Positions 48,669-60,828 of a stretch of 64,000 nucleotides of DNA are shown piece after piece. The translations under genes were made by a program, and so were the position numbers. This DNA comes from Tetrahymena elliotti 4EA. Taxonomy: Eukaryota; Ciliophora; Oligohymenophorea; Hymenostomatida; Tetrahymenidae. The notes beneath the pieces are model-generated. The model worked only from the letters and a program-made list of their open reading frames with translations. It made no database searches and was not told where the DNA came from. The DNA lies in assembly GCA_000231825.2 (NCBI GenBank), contig JH720299.1, forward strand, positions 1,559,848 through 1,623,847. Reading direction: 5' to 3'. The stretch's first letter is position 1; every line of letters starts with the position of its first letter.

Positions 48669-49538
48669 TCACATTTGTTATGAGTTAAGGATACAAACAC
48701 CATTCATACCATTAGAATTCCATTTACATTCTTTATTAAATGTACAGGATTGACTGTCTTTGAATTATTAGCATCCTAATTTACTGCAACCGCCATTCCA
48801 AAAGCATTAAGGGTTTTTGTTGCAATTAATTTCATTTTCTGTGTAACAGCTAAAATCAAGATAGGAATTGCAAGCACCTCTCTTTCCAGTTGAAGTCCAA
48901 TAGCAAGAAGGGTTTTATTAACAAGGGATAGAATCATTGTAATAGCTACAATTAACATTAGAATATTATTCTTCTGACATACAAACGCTATTTAATCCCA
49001 TAAAGAGCCACTTACATTTTTTATTGAAAGAACAAGTTTCACTATCTTAGAATTATTTACATCCAAGATTAGAGCAGGCACCATTCATTCCTACTGAATT
49101 CCATTAACATTAAGGAACTTTATTGCAAACTGAACTATCCTTATATTAATCGCATTTAACGTTAAGATAGGAATCACAGCCACCTCTCATTCCAGTTGTT
49201 GACCAGTAGCAAGAATGATTTTTATTGCAAATAGGAGAATCATTGTAATAGCTGCAAGTTACTTTTGAATATTCTTCCAAGGTGAAACAAACAGCTCCAA
49301 GACCCATATCAAACCATTTACAATTTGAATTTGAGCCACAAGTTTAACTATCTTTGTTTTCATAGCATGTAGATTAGGCTAAAAGACTAACGTTATCTAA
49401 GCATTTCTAAGCGAAAAAGTCATATCTGCATTTAGCCAATTAGCATTCAGGCATATTTCTGATATTCTTACAATCTCCAGCCAAAGCAGTAGAAATGCAT
49501 AAGGTAGAAACCAATACCAAAAGAAGAGTTTTATTCAT
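48669..49538 (-). CDS. Cys-rich repeat secreted protein, paralogue 2
   Basis: Single-exon gene of 289 residues starting MNKTLLLVLVSTLCISTALA (signal peptide) and GDCKNIRNMPEC, parallel to the gene at 44023. The same repeat is present: SNCKWFDMGLGAVCF, HSCYWSTTGMRGGCDSYL, VPQCQWNSVGMNGACSNLGC, SCYWTSTGKRGACNSYL and a final KECKWNSNGMNGVCILNS ending QM before TGA 48669-48671. It is about 70 residues shorter than paralogue 1, which corresponds to part of one repeat round. Cysteine spacing is kept, so the fold is probably intact. Secretion is predicted from the signal peptide; function is unknown. Confidence 0.82.
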
Positions 49539-52500
49539 TCTTAATTTAGATAAATGAGATTTCTTTATTTTATTTTTTTAAAGTTAATTACAATTATAAA
49601 ATTTTGTGTGGAATTTGATTAAAAATTTAAACACTGCTCCAACTAATAATTGTTATAGTAATTAAATCATAAGTAATAGTCAATTATTTTTCATAAATCT
49701 CTCTTAGGAGTTTATTACAGACAGATTCATATCATAAAATAATAAATAATTAAAAAAAATATTTATTTTCTCAATGCTTTTTAAGAAAATAATATTATTA
49801 ATTGAAAAGGCTCAAAATCAAGAAAATTATTTTAAGTTGATTCTAACATTAAAATTTGATACAACAAAAATCAAATCCCAAATAATCATCAATTATTTAT
49901 TTATCATAAATTCTAATATTTGTTTATTACCCATTCATATCGTAAATGATAATTACAAGTTGATTCTTACATTAACATTTGAATTCTAGTTAAATAATAA
50001 TGGTTTAAATAATCCATCTTACAAATTCTAAATAATCATCTATTATTTATTTACCATAAATTCTTATATTAGTTTATTCGCCATTCATACTGTAAAACTA
50101 AAATAAATACCATAATTTAATTAAAAAATATTTATTTTCTCAATCTTTCTTTCTCATTTTGGAAAAATATTGTCAATTCGGAAAATTCAAAGTTGTTCTA
50201 TCATTGTGATGATAATCTGATTCCTTTAATAAATTAGTTGTCTTCCTCTGAAAAAATCTAAATAATTTTTCCAACTTTTGACAGTGTGTTTAGAAATTAA
50301 ATTTTTTCACTGTTTCCTCTCTATTTTTTCTTGTTTGAAAATAATTGAAGAAATAAACTTTTATTGTTTAATAGTTTTAAAAATTATTTTAATTATCTAA
50401 ACAACTTGATTCTGGTATTAAAATATAAATCTTATATTTTGTATGGTTGTTCATATAATAAATACTTAAGTCAATTATATATAGATTATATTTATCAAAG
50501 CTAAGAAATAGACAGATATCAATTAACAATTAAACAAATTTTATTCACATAAAATAAATGAATAATTTGTCTTTTAAATCTCTCAAAAATAATTTTAACT
50601 CTTGAGATTTTATTTTTAAGATAAAATTTAAATATTTAATTATAATCCTATTGTCCATAGAAAATACTTGGCCCAGCTATTAATTGTCTCCTTTTGAGAT
50701 AAATGTGAATAGTAACTCTATTTGAAGCATTGTTTTTAAAGTGAAAAATGGATGTTAACTAAGAATTTGTTTGCTTAGTAATCAAATATAAGACTAAAGC
50801 TGTGATAATTTTCAAAATCATTTATCATTATTTCTTTTTTTAACTAAAATTATAATCTTCATTTCATTTTGTAATAATTCTTCATAATGATAATGTATGA
50901 TGTTTTGCTTTTATTTTTGAGTTAATTTTTTAAATTTACTTAAAAACAAACAACTCCATTCATAAAAATAAAAATAGATATAAATTGATAACCTTCTAAT
51001 AAAACCAACATAAATGATCATATTATAAATTATTGTAAACTCTTTTATATTATGTCAAAATATTTTCTTAAAATTTTGCATTGCTTTTTTTTATCTTACA
51101 GTTTACTTGAAACTAAAGAATGGGGGAAAGCAATCTTTTTTATTTTGTTACACAATACTTAATATATCGCAATGATTTCGAAGAGAAAAAGACAAGAGCT
51201 GGTAAAAAATTATATACTGTTTATCTGTAAATAAATATGTGGTTGATTTTATAAATTTATGGTTGGATTATTTCAATATTTTAAGAAAAGAATAAAAGTA
51301 TTATATCTCTAAGGATTGATGATAATTAAACTATTAACTGTTTACAAGAATTAACTATCAAAATTGATAGAGATAGATATTAACAGTTCATGGTAATCCT
51401 GATTTCTAAAATAGCTTAATTAAAAATGTTATTATTTATTCTCATTACTTCCCATATTTAATTCATAATAGACACTTTTAATTTCAACGAAAAATACAAT
51501 ATTCTTGAAGAATAAACCAACAAATAAATCAAATTAATAAATTTCATGTTTTCATAGAGAGTCAAAAATAATCATTAATAATTGATAGTTTTAGAGATTA
51601 AGATCTTCAATTATTTAAACAATGAATATGAGGTTTAGATAAACAGATCTCTTACATTTTCTAATTCTGTGTTTGTTGATTAGATTACATATATAGAATA
51701 TTCTGAATTTATGTAATTTTTTTAAAAATAATAAATACCTTAGGAATATGACCATAAAAATTTTGTCAAAATAAATAAATTTTTTTGATGTTGAATTCAC
51801 CTCAGCAACTAGTAAATTATTTAGAAAAACTTTTTCAAAGATACAACTTACTTACCTTTTTGGTTTTAATTATGAATTAATTTTTAAACCAAAGATTAGT
51901 TGTAGAATGAATATTAACTCACTCATAATTATCTTGACAATTAGCTTTGGTTAATAATTATTATTGTATGAATACATTTTTTTTTGCTTTCATCTACTTT
52001 AATCTGAAAAATTTAATATTTTTAGAAGAGAACAAAATGTTCTATTGTATGGAACTTGGGAATAAATTTATCAAGAAAAGAATTTTGAATTATAATATAA
52101 AATAATATTTAATAAATAGATAAAAATAAAAAAAATAATTATTTCTATCTTTAAAAAAATTAGTTTTTGGCTGGGGGAGTTTTCTAAGTTTTTTTTTCAA
52201 TCAAACATAAAATAAAGATTAAATCTTGGGGAATATACTTTTATTTTTTAAAAAACTTTTATCTTTTCCCACCCTAAACAAAAAAAATAAAACACTTTTA
52301 TTATTTTTAATTTTTTCGTAATTAAAAATACATAGAAAATATTTAAAATATTTTAAAATTCAAATTAACATGTAAAAAATATATTATCAGCTTATTTGAG
52401 AATTATATAAAATATAAGCCATTATAACCTTTCATGAGCTAATATTTTTGAGGTAGAAATAAATACTGCAAGAAATAAAAGAATGGGTTGACTCTAACTA

Positions 52501-52864
52501 ATAAAAAAATTATTTGAAAATAGTAAGTGAATATTTTATTTCAACTTTCCGATCCAAAATTTATATTTTTCTTGAAGATAGATGATACTTGTTTTAGATA
52601 TAAGCAAACATTTTGTGTCCTTGAATATATAACTTTAAATAAATAGTGTTTAGTAAATATAATATTCACTTGCTTGTTCATGGATGATACACTCACTTAC
52701 GACATATATTATAAATTGAAGAAGATTTGAAATATTTCATTCTAAAAGCTTTTAAAAAAGATCTATCGAATAAATATAAAAATTTATAAATTAAAGAATT
52801 TAATCTAATTAAAAACAGACAAAGAAAAAACTAAAAAACAAATAAATAATATAATTATTTAAAA
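49539..52864. other. large intergenic region, AT-rich
   Basis: Over 3.3 kb between a Cys-rich gene and the frameshifted kinase-TPR copy. Apart from one local direct duplication at 49834-50098, no repeat, RNA gene or conserved frame is seen. Short open frames near 49.8 and 51.7 kb are AT-biased. Confidence 0.5.
49834..50098. repeat. Degenerate direct duplication, two units
   Basis: AAGTTGATTCT at 49834 recurs at 49957, AATAATCATC at 49881 recurs at 50031, and TTATTACCCATTCAT near 49924 recurs as TTATTCGCCATTCAT. The second unit carries an extra ~27 bp. A weaker echo of TTTATTTTCTCAATG lies on both sides (near 49760 and 50130). Confidence 0.7.
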
Positions 52865-54506
52865 ATGTTTTCAAATTAGCAAGAAACTTAGAATAAGAAA
52901 TAAGTTTGGCTAAACAAAATGGCATAGATACTTAAAGAGGAGAAGAAAATAGAAGTAGTTAAAGAAATTGCAGGAGAAGGGTCGTTTGGAACAGTTATGA
53001 TTGTTAGATTTCTTTAATGATTATGCTTTGAAAGTTATTCCTTTAGATGATGGATTTGGTTAAATTTGCCCAATAAAATTGAGAGAAGCTTAAGAAGAAG
53101 CTAAAAAATTGTCTATTTGCAACCATATTAATATCACTAGTTATTGCTAAGAATTTTAAATTAGGAATTACTATTTTATTTAAATGGAAAAATGCGAAAT
53201 GAGTCTTCGTAATTGGATTACTTAGAATAAAAATCAAAAGGTAAAAAGAGGGGAATTTTTGAAGTTTGCTTTATCAATTTTGTATGCTATTGAATATTTA
53301 CATATGCATGATTTTATCTTGAGAGATTTGAGTTTGAAAAATATTCTTATTGATAAGAATGGACAAATCAAATTATGTGATTTTGGCCTTATTAAGGACT
53401 TAAAAGCAAATAAAAATTCTTCAATCAAAGGTGCCGCATATTATTTACCTCCAGAAATAATTAATAATTAAAATGGAATAGATAATAGTTCTGAACAAGA
53501 AAAAGTATAATAGAATAAACAGGGAGATATTTGGGCTTTTGGAATATGTTTGTATGAGCTTGCAGGTGCTTAATTCAAAGATTAGAATCGCCTTGTTTAT
53601 GGAGATAAAAAATATACAAACTAAACACTTGTTGATGAAGATATCAATGAAATTATAAAGAATATTCTAATTCATGATTAATCTAAAAGACCATCAGTGA
53701 AACAATTAATTGAAATATTTAAAAATCTTAGCTCAAATTTAAATGAGTCAAATAATGATTTCGATTCTATAATAAATTAAATTAATAATCTTAGTTTAGA
53801 TTGTTCTTCTTCATTAGCATCTTAAATATTAGATAGTTAGTCATCAAATATTGATGCAAATAATAATAATAATAGCAATAGTTAATTATTTTCTTCTAAA
53901 CTTACTATTGAAATGAATTATTTAGAATACTACGAACTTTAAGTTAAAAGGGACCCTTAAAATGAGACAGCTCTTTATTAATTAGGATTGGTATATATTT
54001 ATCTGGAGATGTATGAATAGGCTATTACATTCTTATTACACTTACTTTAATTAAATCCTAAAAGCTATAATGGAAATAAAAAGATCGCATTAGTTTACAA
54101 TAGATTAAAATAATATCAATAAGCAGCACATCATTGCATTTAAGCTATAAATATTAACCCATAAGATTATTAAGCATATTATGAACTTGCCTATACTTTT
54201 TACTTCTAAGAAAATTACCCAGAGACAATAACATATTTATTAGAAGCAATAAAACATAATTAACAATCAGAAGAATTATATTATTGTTTGGGATTTGTTT
54301 ATTATTAATCATAGGAATTTGAATAAAGTATTCAATATTATATAAAGGTAGTTGAGCTCAACCCTAATAATGAATTAGCATGTAAATAATTAGCATACGT
54401 TTTTAACATTTTTTAGAGATACGAAGAAGCTAAATATTATTGCCAAAGAGTTATCCAAATAAATCCAAACAACCACTAAATTTTTTAATAATTAGGCTTG
54501 GTTTGA
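52865..54506 (+). pseudogene. Kinase-TPR fusion, copy 2 (frameshifted)
   Basis: Close paralogue of the gene at 46069. ATG 52865 opens MFSNQQETQNKKQVWLNKMA and the Gly loop GEGSFGTV, then at about 53010-53015 the frame is lost: the first frame hits TGA, whereas FNDYALKVIPLDDGFGQ resumes in another frame. After that the frame is open to TGA 54504-54506: ILRDLSLKNILIDKNGQIK, CDFGLIKDL, DIWAFGICLYELAG, and about five TPRs (NPQDYQAYYELAYTFYFQ and others), ending at a short LGLV, earlier than copy 1. Catalytic residues are otherwise kept, so the lesion may be recent, or a sequence error. Translation restarting at the next in-frame Met would lose the ATP-binding lobe. Confidence 0.75.
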
Positions 54507-54955
54507 CTAAATTAAAAACCTTTAAATTCAGATTAAAATTATTATAACCAAAAAAAAAACTAAAATATATCTATTATCTTATCAAAAAATTTATATTAAT
54601 CATATTCCTTCCATTATGTATTACAATTGTTCTTTATTCCAATACATAAAATAACATGAAAATAACTGATTTAAAAAATTATGTTATCAAAATAACTTTT
54701 TATAATCCCATCCCATATTAGTTAAAATAAAAAAAGTAATGGTAAATAATATGTTAAAATATTTATTAGTTTTTTGGGTAATAAAAAAATAAGTTTAAAT
54801 CGCATTTCAATATGACAAAGAAAAAATTATAATAATTGGATATTTTAAAAATTCAAGTGAATAGAGAGAGAGTAAGTAATCTATTTTAAAAAGTTCTCTA
54901 AATAGAAGAAAATTTAAACTATAAAAGAAATTATTAATTAAAATTTTTGGTGATC
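54507..54955. other. intergenic, AT-rich
   Basis: Short spacer between tandem kinase-TPR genes; contains a GA dinucleotide run near 54863 and nothing else recognised. Confidence 0.5.
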
Positions 54956-57900
54956 ATGATAATTTAAAAGCAGTATTTGGATTTAGAATTTTTAAAAATA
55001 AAGTAGGAGTTAGAGGATTCAAAATAATTGAGGATTGTTAGTATCACCAAAGGGACGGTAGCACAAATTGTAATAGCAGAGCATTTATTTCAAAAGTCTC
55101 TTCATGCTGTTAAAATTATCTCTTTGTTGGATGAAAGCAATTAAGTTTCAGCCAAAAAACTAGAAGAAGCAAAAAGAGAGGCAGGCTTAATTAAGAGTGT
55201 TAATCATCCTAATATAATGAAGGTTGATGATTCTTTTTAAGTTAATTTTAACTATTTCATAGTTATGGAGAAGTGTGAGAGAAACTTAGAATAGTTTATT
55301 GAAGAGTTTTAGAGCAAATAAATATCAATATCAAGGCCTTAGCTAATCAGTTTTGCTTGTTAGATTTTATCTGCTATAAATTATCTTCACTAAAAAAACT
55401 TAATCATGAGAGAGTTATCAATAAGAAGTATATTTATAGATAATTTAAATCAAATAAAACTTTGTGATTTCGGATAAGCTAAGTAGGTGTAAGAAGAAAT
55501 AAGCTTATTTTTAATTTAAAGAAACATCTTGAAATGCTTAGTTTTTTATTATCCACCTGAGCTAGTAAAATAAGTAGAAGCAAATGTAGAGTAAAACAAA
55601 AAAGAATTTATCCTTTATTTTAATAAAGATATTTGGGCTTTTGGAGTATGGTTATATTTATTGGCTGGAGCTACTTAAAAAAAATGTTATCAACTTAGAA
55701 AAAAGGGATATTAAGCTTTCTAGTGTTTAGATCAGTCATTAAGTTAAATTCTTTCATAAATTCTATCATTAGATCCTTTTAAAAGGCCAAGTATTTTAAA
55801 ACTTGTTGAGTTTTTTGAGAATTTTAGAAAATAAATATGGAATAAAGAGTAAGCAAAGATTATTTATAGCTAATTCAAAAGATTAAAAAAATAAAATTAA
55901 CAGTATTTGGCATATTAATTAATATCGATGTGTTCATAAATGTAGCCTCAGAATGAAAAATATTTAGTTTAGTTAGGATTTATTTAAGATCAAATAAAGT
56001 ATTCTAATGAAGCGATATAAACATTTTATAAATGCATAGAGCTTAACCCACAAGAGGACAGCCATTACATGTTTTTAGGCATAGCTTAAAGAAATAAAGG
56101 CATGTTTGGAGAAGCAATTCAATCTTTTAAGAGTTGTTTGAGTTTGAATCCAAAATATGATGCTTGTTACTTTAATATGGGATTAGCATATAAGATTAAA
56201 TAAATATATAATGAAGCACTTAAATGTTTTAAAAGATGCATTAAACTAAATGCTAATTATGATTCTTGTCTTTATAATATTGGATTGGTTTATAAAATGT
56301 AAGAGCTGATTGAAAAAGCTATTAAATATTATAGAAAATGTTTGAAATTAAATCCAAAATATGATGCTTGTCATTATAATTTAGGGATTGCTTAAAAGAA
56401 GAAAGGTATGGTAGATGATGCACTTAAATCATTTTAAAATTGTCTTGAAATAAATTCTAAATATGATGCTTGTTATTTTAATATTGGAATTATTTATTAA
56501 AACAAAGGTTTATTAGAGGAAGCTGTTATTTAATACCAAAAATGTTTAATTTTAAATTAAAATTATGATTCATGTTTATTTAATCTTGGAGTTATTTACA
56601 AGAAATAAGGTAAGATAGATGAAGCTGTTAATTTATTTGAGAAATGTTTAAGTTTGAATTAAAAATATTATGCTTGCTATTATTATTTAGGATTAATTTA
56701 GAATGCTAAAGGTCTTTTTGAAGAAGCAATTAAATTATTCCTAAATTGTCTTGAAATAAATTCTAATTTTGATATTTGCTATTATAGTTTAGGTATTTCT
56801 TATAAATAGAAAGGTTTGTTAAATGATGCCTTAGTTTAATTAGAGAAATGTATTCAATTAAATAAGAAATTAGATTATTGTTTTTATGATTTAGCAAATA
56901 TTTAATATGAAATGGGAATGATAGATCAAGCTGTTTAATCTTATTTATCATGCATTAATTTAAATGCAAATTACTTGGATTGCTTTTTTAAATTAGGAAA
57001 TATTTATTTAGAAAAAAAAAAGTTTGAAAATGCAATTAAATAATTTTAAAATTACATTCAAATTAATTCTTAAAATGATATTTGCCATATGAATTTAGGA
57101 ATCTGCTTTGAAAAAATTGGAAAGTTTGAAGAAGCTATTTAATCACTATAAAAATGCCTTGAACTAAATGATAAAAATGGTGTTTGCTATTAAATATTAG
57201 GGAATATTTATAAGAACAAAGGGATGTATGATGAAGGAATTTAAGCATTACAAAAATCCTTAGAAATAAATTCGAAAAATGATGTTTCTCATCTAAATTT
57301 AGGAATTTGTTTAGAGAATTCAAATAAATTGAATGAAGCATATTAATCATATTTAAATTGTCTTGAGATTAACCCTGACAATGACACTTGTTTGATGTTT
57401 TTGGGTAATTCTTATCTTATTTAAGATAAAATTGAAAAAGCAATAGAATCATATTAAAAATGTTTGAATATCAATCCAAAATTAGATAATAGCTATTACT
57501 ACTTGGGAACTAGCTATTATAAAAATGGTTAGCATGATGAATCTATTAAATCATATTAAAAGTGTTTGGAAATTAATCCAAATAATGAAGCGTGTTAGTT
57601 AAGTTTAGGCTAAGCTTATCAGAATAAAGGAATGATAAATGAAGCAATTGCAATATATGAAAGATCAATTAATTTAAATAATGCAAAAAAAGATGTAATT
57701 TATTTGAATTTAGGAGTTTGCTATGAAAATTTAGGTATGATTGATGAGGCCTTAAGATAATATAAATTATCAATAGATTTAAATTCAGATAATGACATTA
57801 CTTACTTGAATTTAGGAAATGCTTATTTGAATAAAGGAATTTTAGATGAAGCAATTAAAGCATATCAAAATTGCATTAAAATTAACCCAAAAAAAGAAGC

Positions 57901-58465
57901 TTGTTTTTTAAATTTAGGTAATTTGTATTAAAGCAAAGGAGAATTTGATGAAGCCATAAAATTATATTAAATTTACTTATCTTTAAACTAAAATAAAGAT
58001 ATTTGCTATTTAAATTTAGGAAATGCTTATCAAAATAAAGGATTGTTTGAAGAATCGATTAAATACTATTATTAATGTTTAAATTTAAATCCGAAAAATG
58101 ATGTTTGTTATGAAAATCTTGGAAATGCCTTTTAGAACAAAGGTATGATTGATGAATCCATAAAACAGTACCATATTTGCTTAAAAATAAATCCTCAAAG
58201 ACACTCATGCTATTTTAACTTAGGAAATGCTTATCAAAAAAAGGCCATGTTAAATGAGGCCATAGAATCATATTAGAAGTGCATAAATTTAAATCCAAAA
58301 AACGACACATGTTATGTTAATCTAGGTATCTGTTTTTTAAACAAAGATATGAAGTATGATGCAGTTAAATCATTCTAATAATGTCTAGAAATCAATCCAA
58401 ATAATAAAATTTGCCTCAACACTTTATAAAAAATGCAAAATTAAAAAAAATCTTCAATTATTTGA
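54956..58465 (+). CDS. Pseudokinase with about 24 TPR repeats
   Basis: Single-exon gene of 1169 residues. The kinase-like domain keeps the ATP-site Lys in LHAVKIISLL, VNHPNIMKV, FIVMEKCERNLEQF, DFG at Asp171 and KDIWAFGVWLYLLAG. The catalytic loop is IMRELSIRS, with Glu153 replacing the catalytic Asp and Arg/Ser replacing Lys/Asn. The Gly loop is degenerate (TKGTVAQIVIAE). It is therefore predicted catalytically dead. From about residue 330 to the end run about 24 TPR units of exactly 34 residues with the pattern LNPKxDxCYxNLGxxYxxKG-x-x-(D/E)EAI-x-x(Y/F)xxCL, a superhelical protein-binding scaffold. The repeats are similar to one another, pointing to recent internal expansion. The order kinase-TPR matches the two upstream genes. 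TGA at 58463-58465. Confidence 0.88.
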
Positions 58466-59365
58466 TTTTTTGTATTACTCTGTAAAAATATACTCTAATT
58501 TATTATTTTACTAAAAAACAAAAATAAAAGTTTTCATTCATTTTTAAATTAAAAAAATGATCTCATATCCTATTTCTTCTATTAAAAGTATCACCACCCT
58601 ATTTTTTAATTTTTATGTTAGATAAAATTAATTAAAATTTATACAAAATTTATTTTACAATTGGAAATAGTTTAGTTTTTTTGTTAAAATTTACTAAATA
58701 ATTTGATGATGAACTTATTTTAATGAATTTTCAATTGTGACATTTTTAGAGTGGATTTGAGGAATGAATTTGAGAAAGAAGAAATGATTTTTTAGTTGAA
58801 TATATTGCTGCGAGAAGTTTAAAGACAAATTTGAATATTTATCAGCTTTTGGTAGAAAAAATGATTGAAACTTAAACTTAATTTAAGATTTAATGGGTAA
58901 AGAAAGAGTATAGACAGAATTTTAAATTTAAATTAATGAATGATAAAATTGATTAGATTTTTACTAATTTTTTTTGATAAGGCAAAAATTTTTAAATTGT
59001 ACAGTAATTAAAAGGAACGATAGAACAGAAGCTTAAAGAATTTCTTAAATTTACTAAATTTCTAGCTTAATTAGTTGATTGATTAATTAGTTTAATTTTG
59101 ACAACGCACTACTCATATCAATAATAATAATAAAGCTGTTGCTTGTTTTGTTTTTTTTTTGGATCAGAAAATATAGATACATGCTTATTGAATTATGTGT
59201 AATCATAAATCATAAATGAATTAAAAAGGTATTTTCTATGGATTATTTTTATAATTAATTTTTGTTAAATAAATAAAGCAATCACTTAGATTCTAACTTA
59301 AAAAAGGAATTTTGTCGTTATAGGTCAATCAATAATAAATAGTAAAATATATAGATTTATTTGAA
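58466..59365. other. intergenic, with one coding-like open stretch
   Basis: AT-rich. Between about 58785 and 58980 the plus strand is G-richer and open (EYIAARSLKTNLNIYQLLVE then WVKKEYRQNF), without an ATG at its start. It could be a gene remnant; I do not call it. The remainder is featureless. Confidence 0.35.
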
Positions 59366-60469
59366 ATGGAATAGTAATACTAAATGCAATTGGTGTTTGA
59401 AATATCAAACTGTACTTTATATGATATTGAAGGAACAAAATACTCAGTTATTGATAAAGGAGCATTAGCTATTTATGAATTGAAGTCTCATCAATTAGTA
59501 GTTTTGAAATTAGGTGCTTGGTAATACAGTTTGTAAAAGGATATTCCTGTTATGGCTTAATAGTAGAATTCAAGAAAGATGTACGCTTTCCCTAAGAAGT
59601 CAGGAAACTTTGGTATTGTATTTGGATATGGTACTTCTGATGAATATGAGAATGTTTTTGAAAGCATTCTTGAAAATCATTCTGATTTTGTTATTTCAAC
59701 TCCAGGATAGGAAGATTCTTAATAAAAACTTGTAGGTTCTTCAAATGATCAATCTGATTAACAGCTATAATAAAATGGCTCTACTCCAAGTACTTCAAAG
59801 AAGATTCAAGGCTATCTTTAAAAAGGTAATTTTATTGATTTAATTAGAAAGAAGCAAAATATTTTTTTGTTTATAGCAAATTGATTAACTCATTTATTTT
59901 TAATAAAAATAGGTGGTGATTTTATTCGCAGCGGCTTAATCACTGGAGCAGGATATTTAGCAAAGGGTATTTAAAGTGGTGGATAATATCTTAGATCAAA
60001 AATATCAAAACCTGAAAAGAAAGAAGTTAAACCAGAAACTATTTAGAAAGTTAAAATGGCTAAAGCAACTTCTTCTGCTGTTTTGATCTTCACTTAAACT
60101 TAAATTCAAGCTTTGATTTAGGGTGCTAAGGTTATTGGTGAAGAATTGAGCAACTAAGTTGGTGAGTCAGAAACAGGAAAGAAGATTAAATCTCATAAAA
60201 ATTATTAAGATGCTAAGAATATTGCTAAGGGAACTGTTAATGCTTTTGCTGCTATTTATGATGGTATGTTTGAAGGTTTATGTGCTATTGGAAGAGGCTT
60301 CTAAGCAGCTACTACAGATGTAGTTCAAGCATAATATGGTGATGGAGCTGGTTAATTAGCCCATGAATCCTTTGAAACTGCTGCTAATGTGGGAAATATA
60401 GCCTACGTTTGCAAAACTGAAGCAATTAAAGCAATTGAAGAAGGAACTAAATCACAAATAAAATAATGA
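59366..60469 (+). CDS. Senescence/spartin-domain protein
   Basis: Two exons: 59366-59825 and 59913-60469, joined in phase 1 over an 87-bp intron. The N-terminal half reads MEQQYQMQLVFEISNCTLYD and holds a beta-rich segment (KSHQLVVLKLGAWQYSL, SGNFGIVFGYG) followed by a Gln/Ser-rich linker. The C-terminal half is the senescence domain found in plant ERD7 and animal spartin: GLITGAGYLAKGIQSGGQYL, KVKMAKATSSAVLIFTQTQI, ALIQGAKVIGEELSNQ and NAFAAIYDGMFEGLCAIGRG, then the alanine/glycine-rich helices to the end (EAIKAIEEGTKSQIKQ). In animals spartin acts at lipid droplets and endosomes; plant members bind membrane lipids. A lipid-contact role here is inference. There is no transmembrane segment beyond the amphipathic helices. 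TGA 60467-60469. Confidence 0.85.
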
Positions 60470-60754
60470 AAATAAATATTAATAATAACTAACAAACACA
60501 TCAAAAATGTTCAGCAACTTATTCAATTTAATTATTTATATTATCTTAATCATTTTATAGCAAAATTTATGTATTATTCTATTTTATCCATTCTGACTAA
60601 TTAATTAAAGCATTTTGATTATTCTTTTATTCATACATACTTGTTCTAAAAATTAAAATAAATTAAATCTAAATTCCTTCTATAATTTCTCAGTAAACAT
60701 TTTCAATCTTGATTATCCACTTCAATATCTCTCCTAACCAAGGCATTCTAAAAA

Positions 60755-60828
60755 TGCTCAAAGCCTTACTTTAATCCAGGACATTTGGCTCATAAGATCA
60801 AAGCTCTAACTAACTTAGCTATCTGAGT
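60755..60828 (-). pseudogene. Degenerate tRNA-Ile(TAT) copy
   Basis: Aligns over 74 nt with the three intact minus-strand genes at 62.9-63.6 kb. It keeps the anticodon loop CTTATGA and parts of the acceptor (TTTGAGCA) and D-arm. The T-arm is mutated (GTCCTGGATTAAAG in place of GTCGTGGGTTCAAG), the acceptor's first base is changed, and the D-stem has lost pairs. Probably non-functional. Confidence 0.8.

Noticed and set aside
58785..58980. Open coding-like stretch upstream of the spartin-domain gene
   Set aside because: Has no in-frame ATG and no recognisable domain; kept only as a remark in the intergenic entry.
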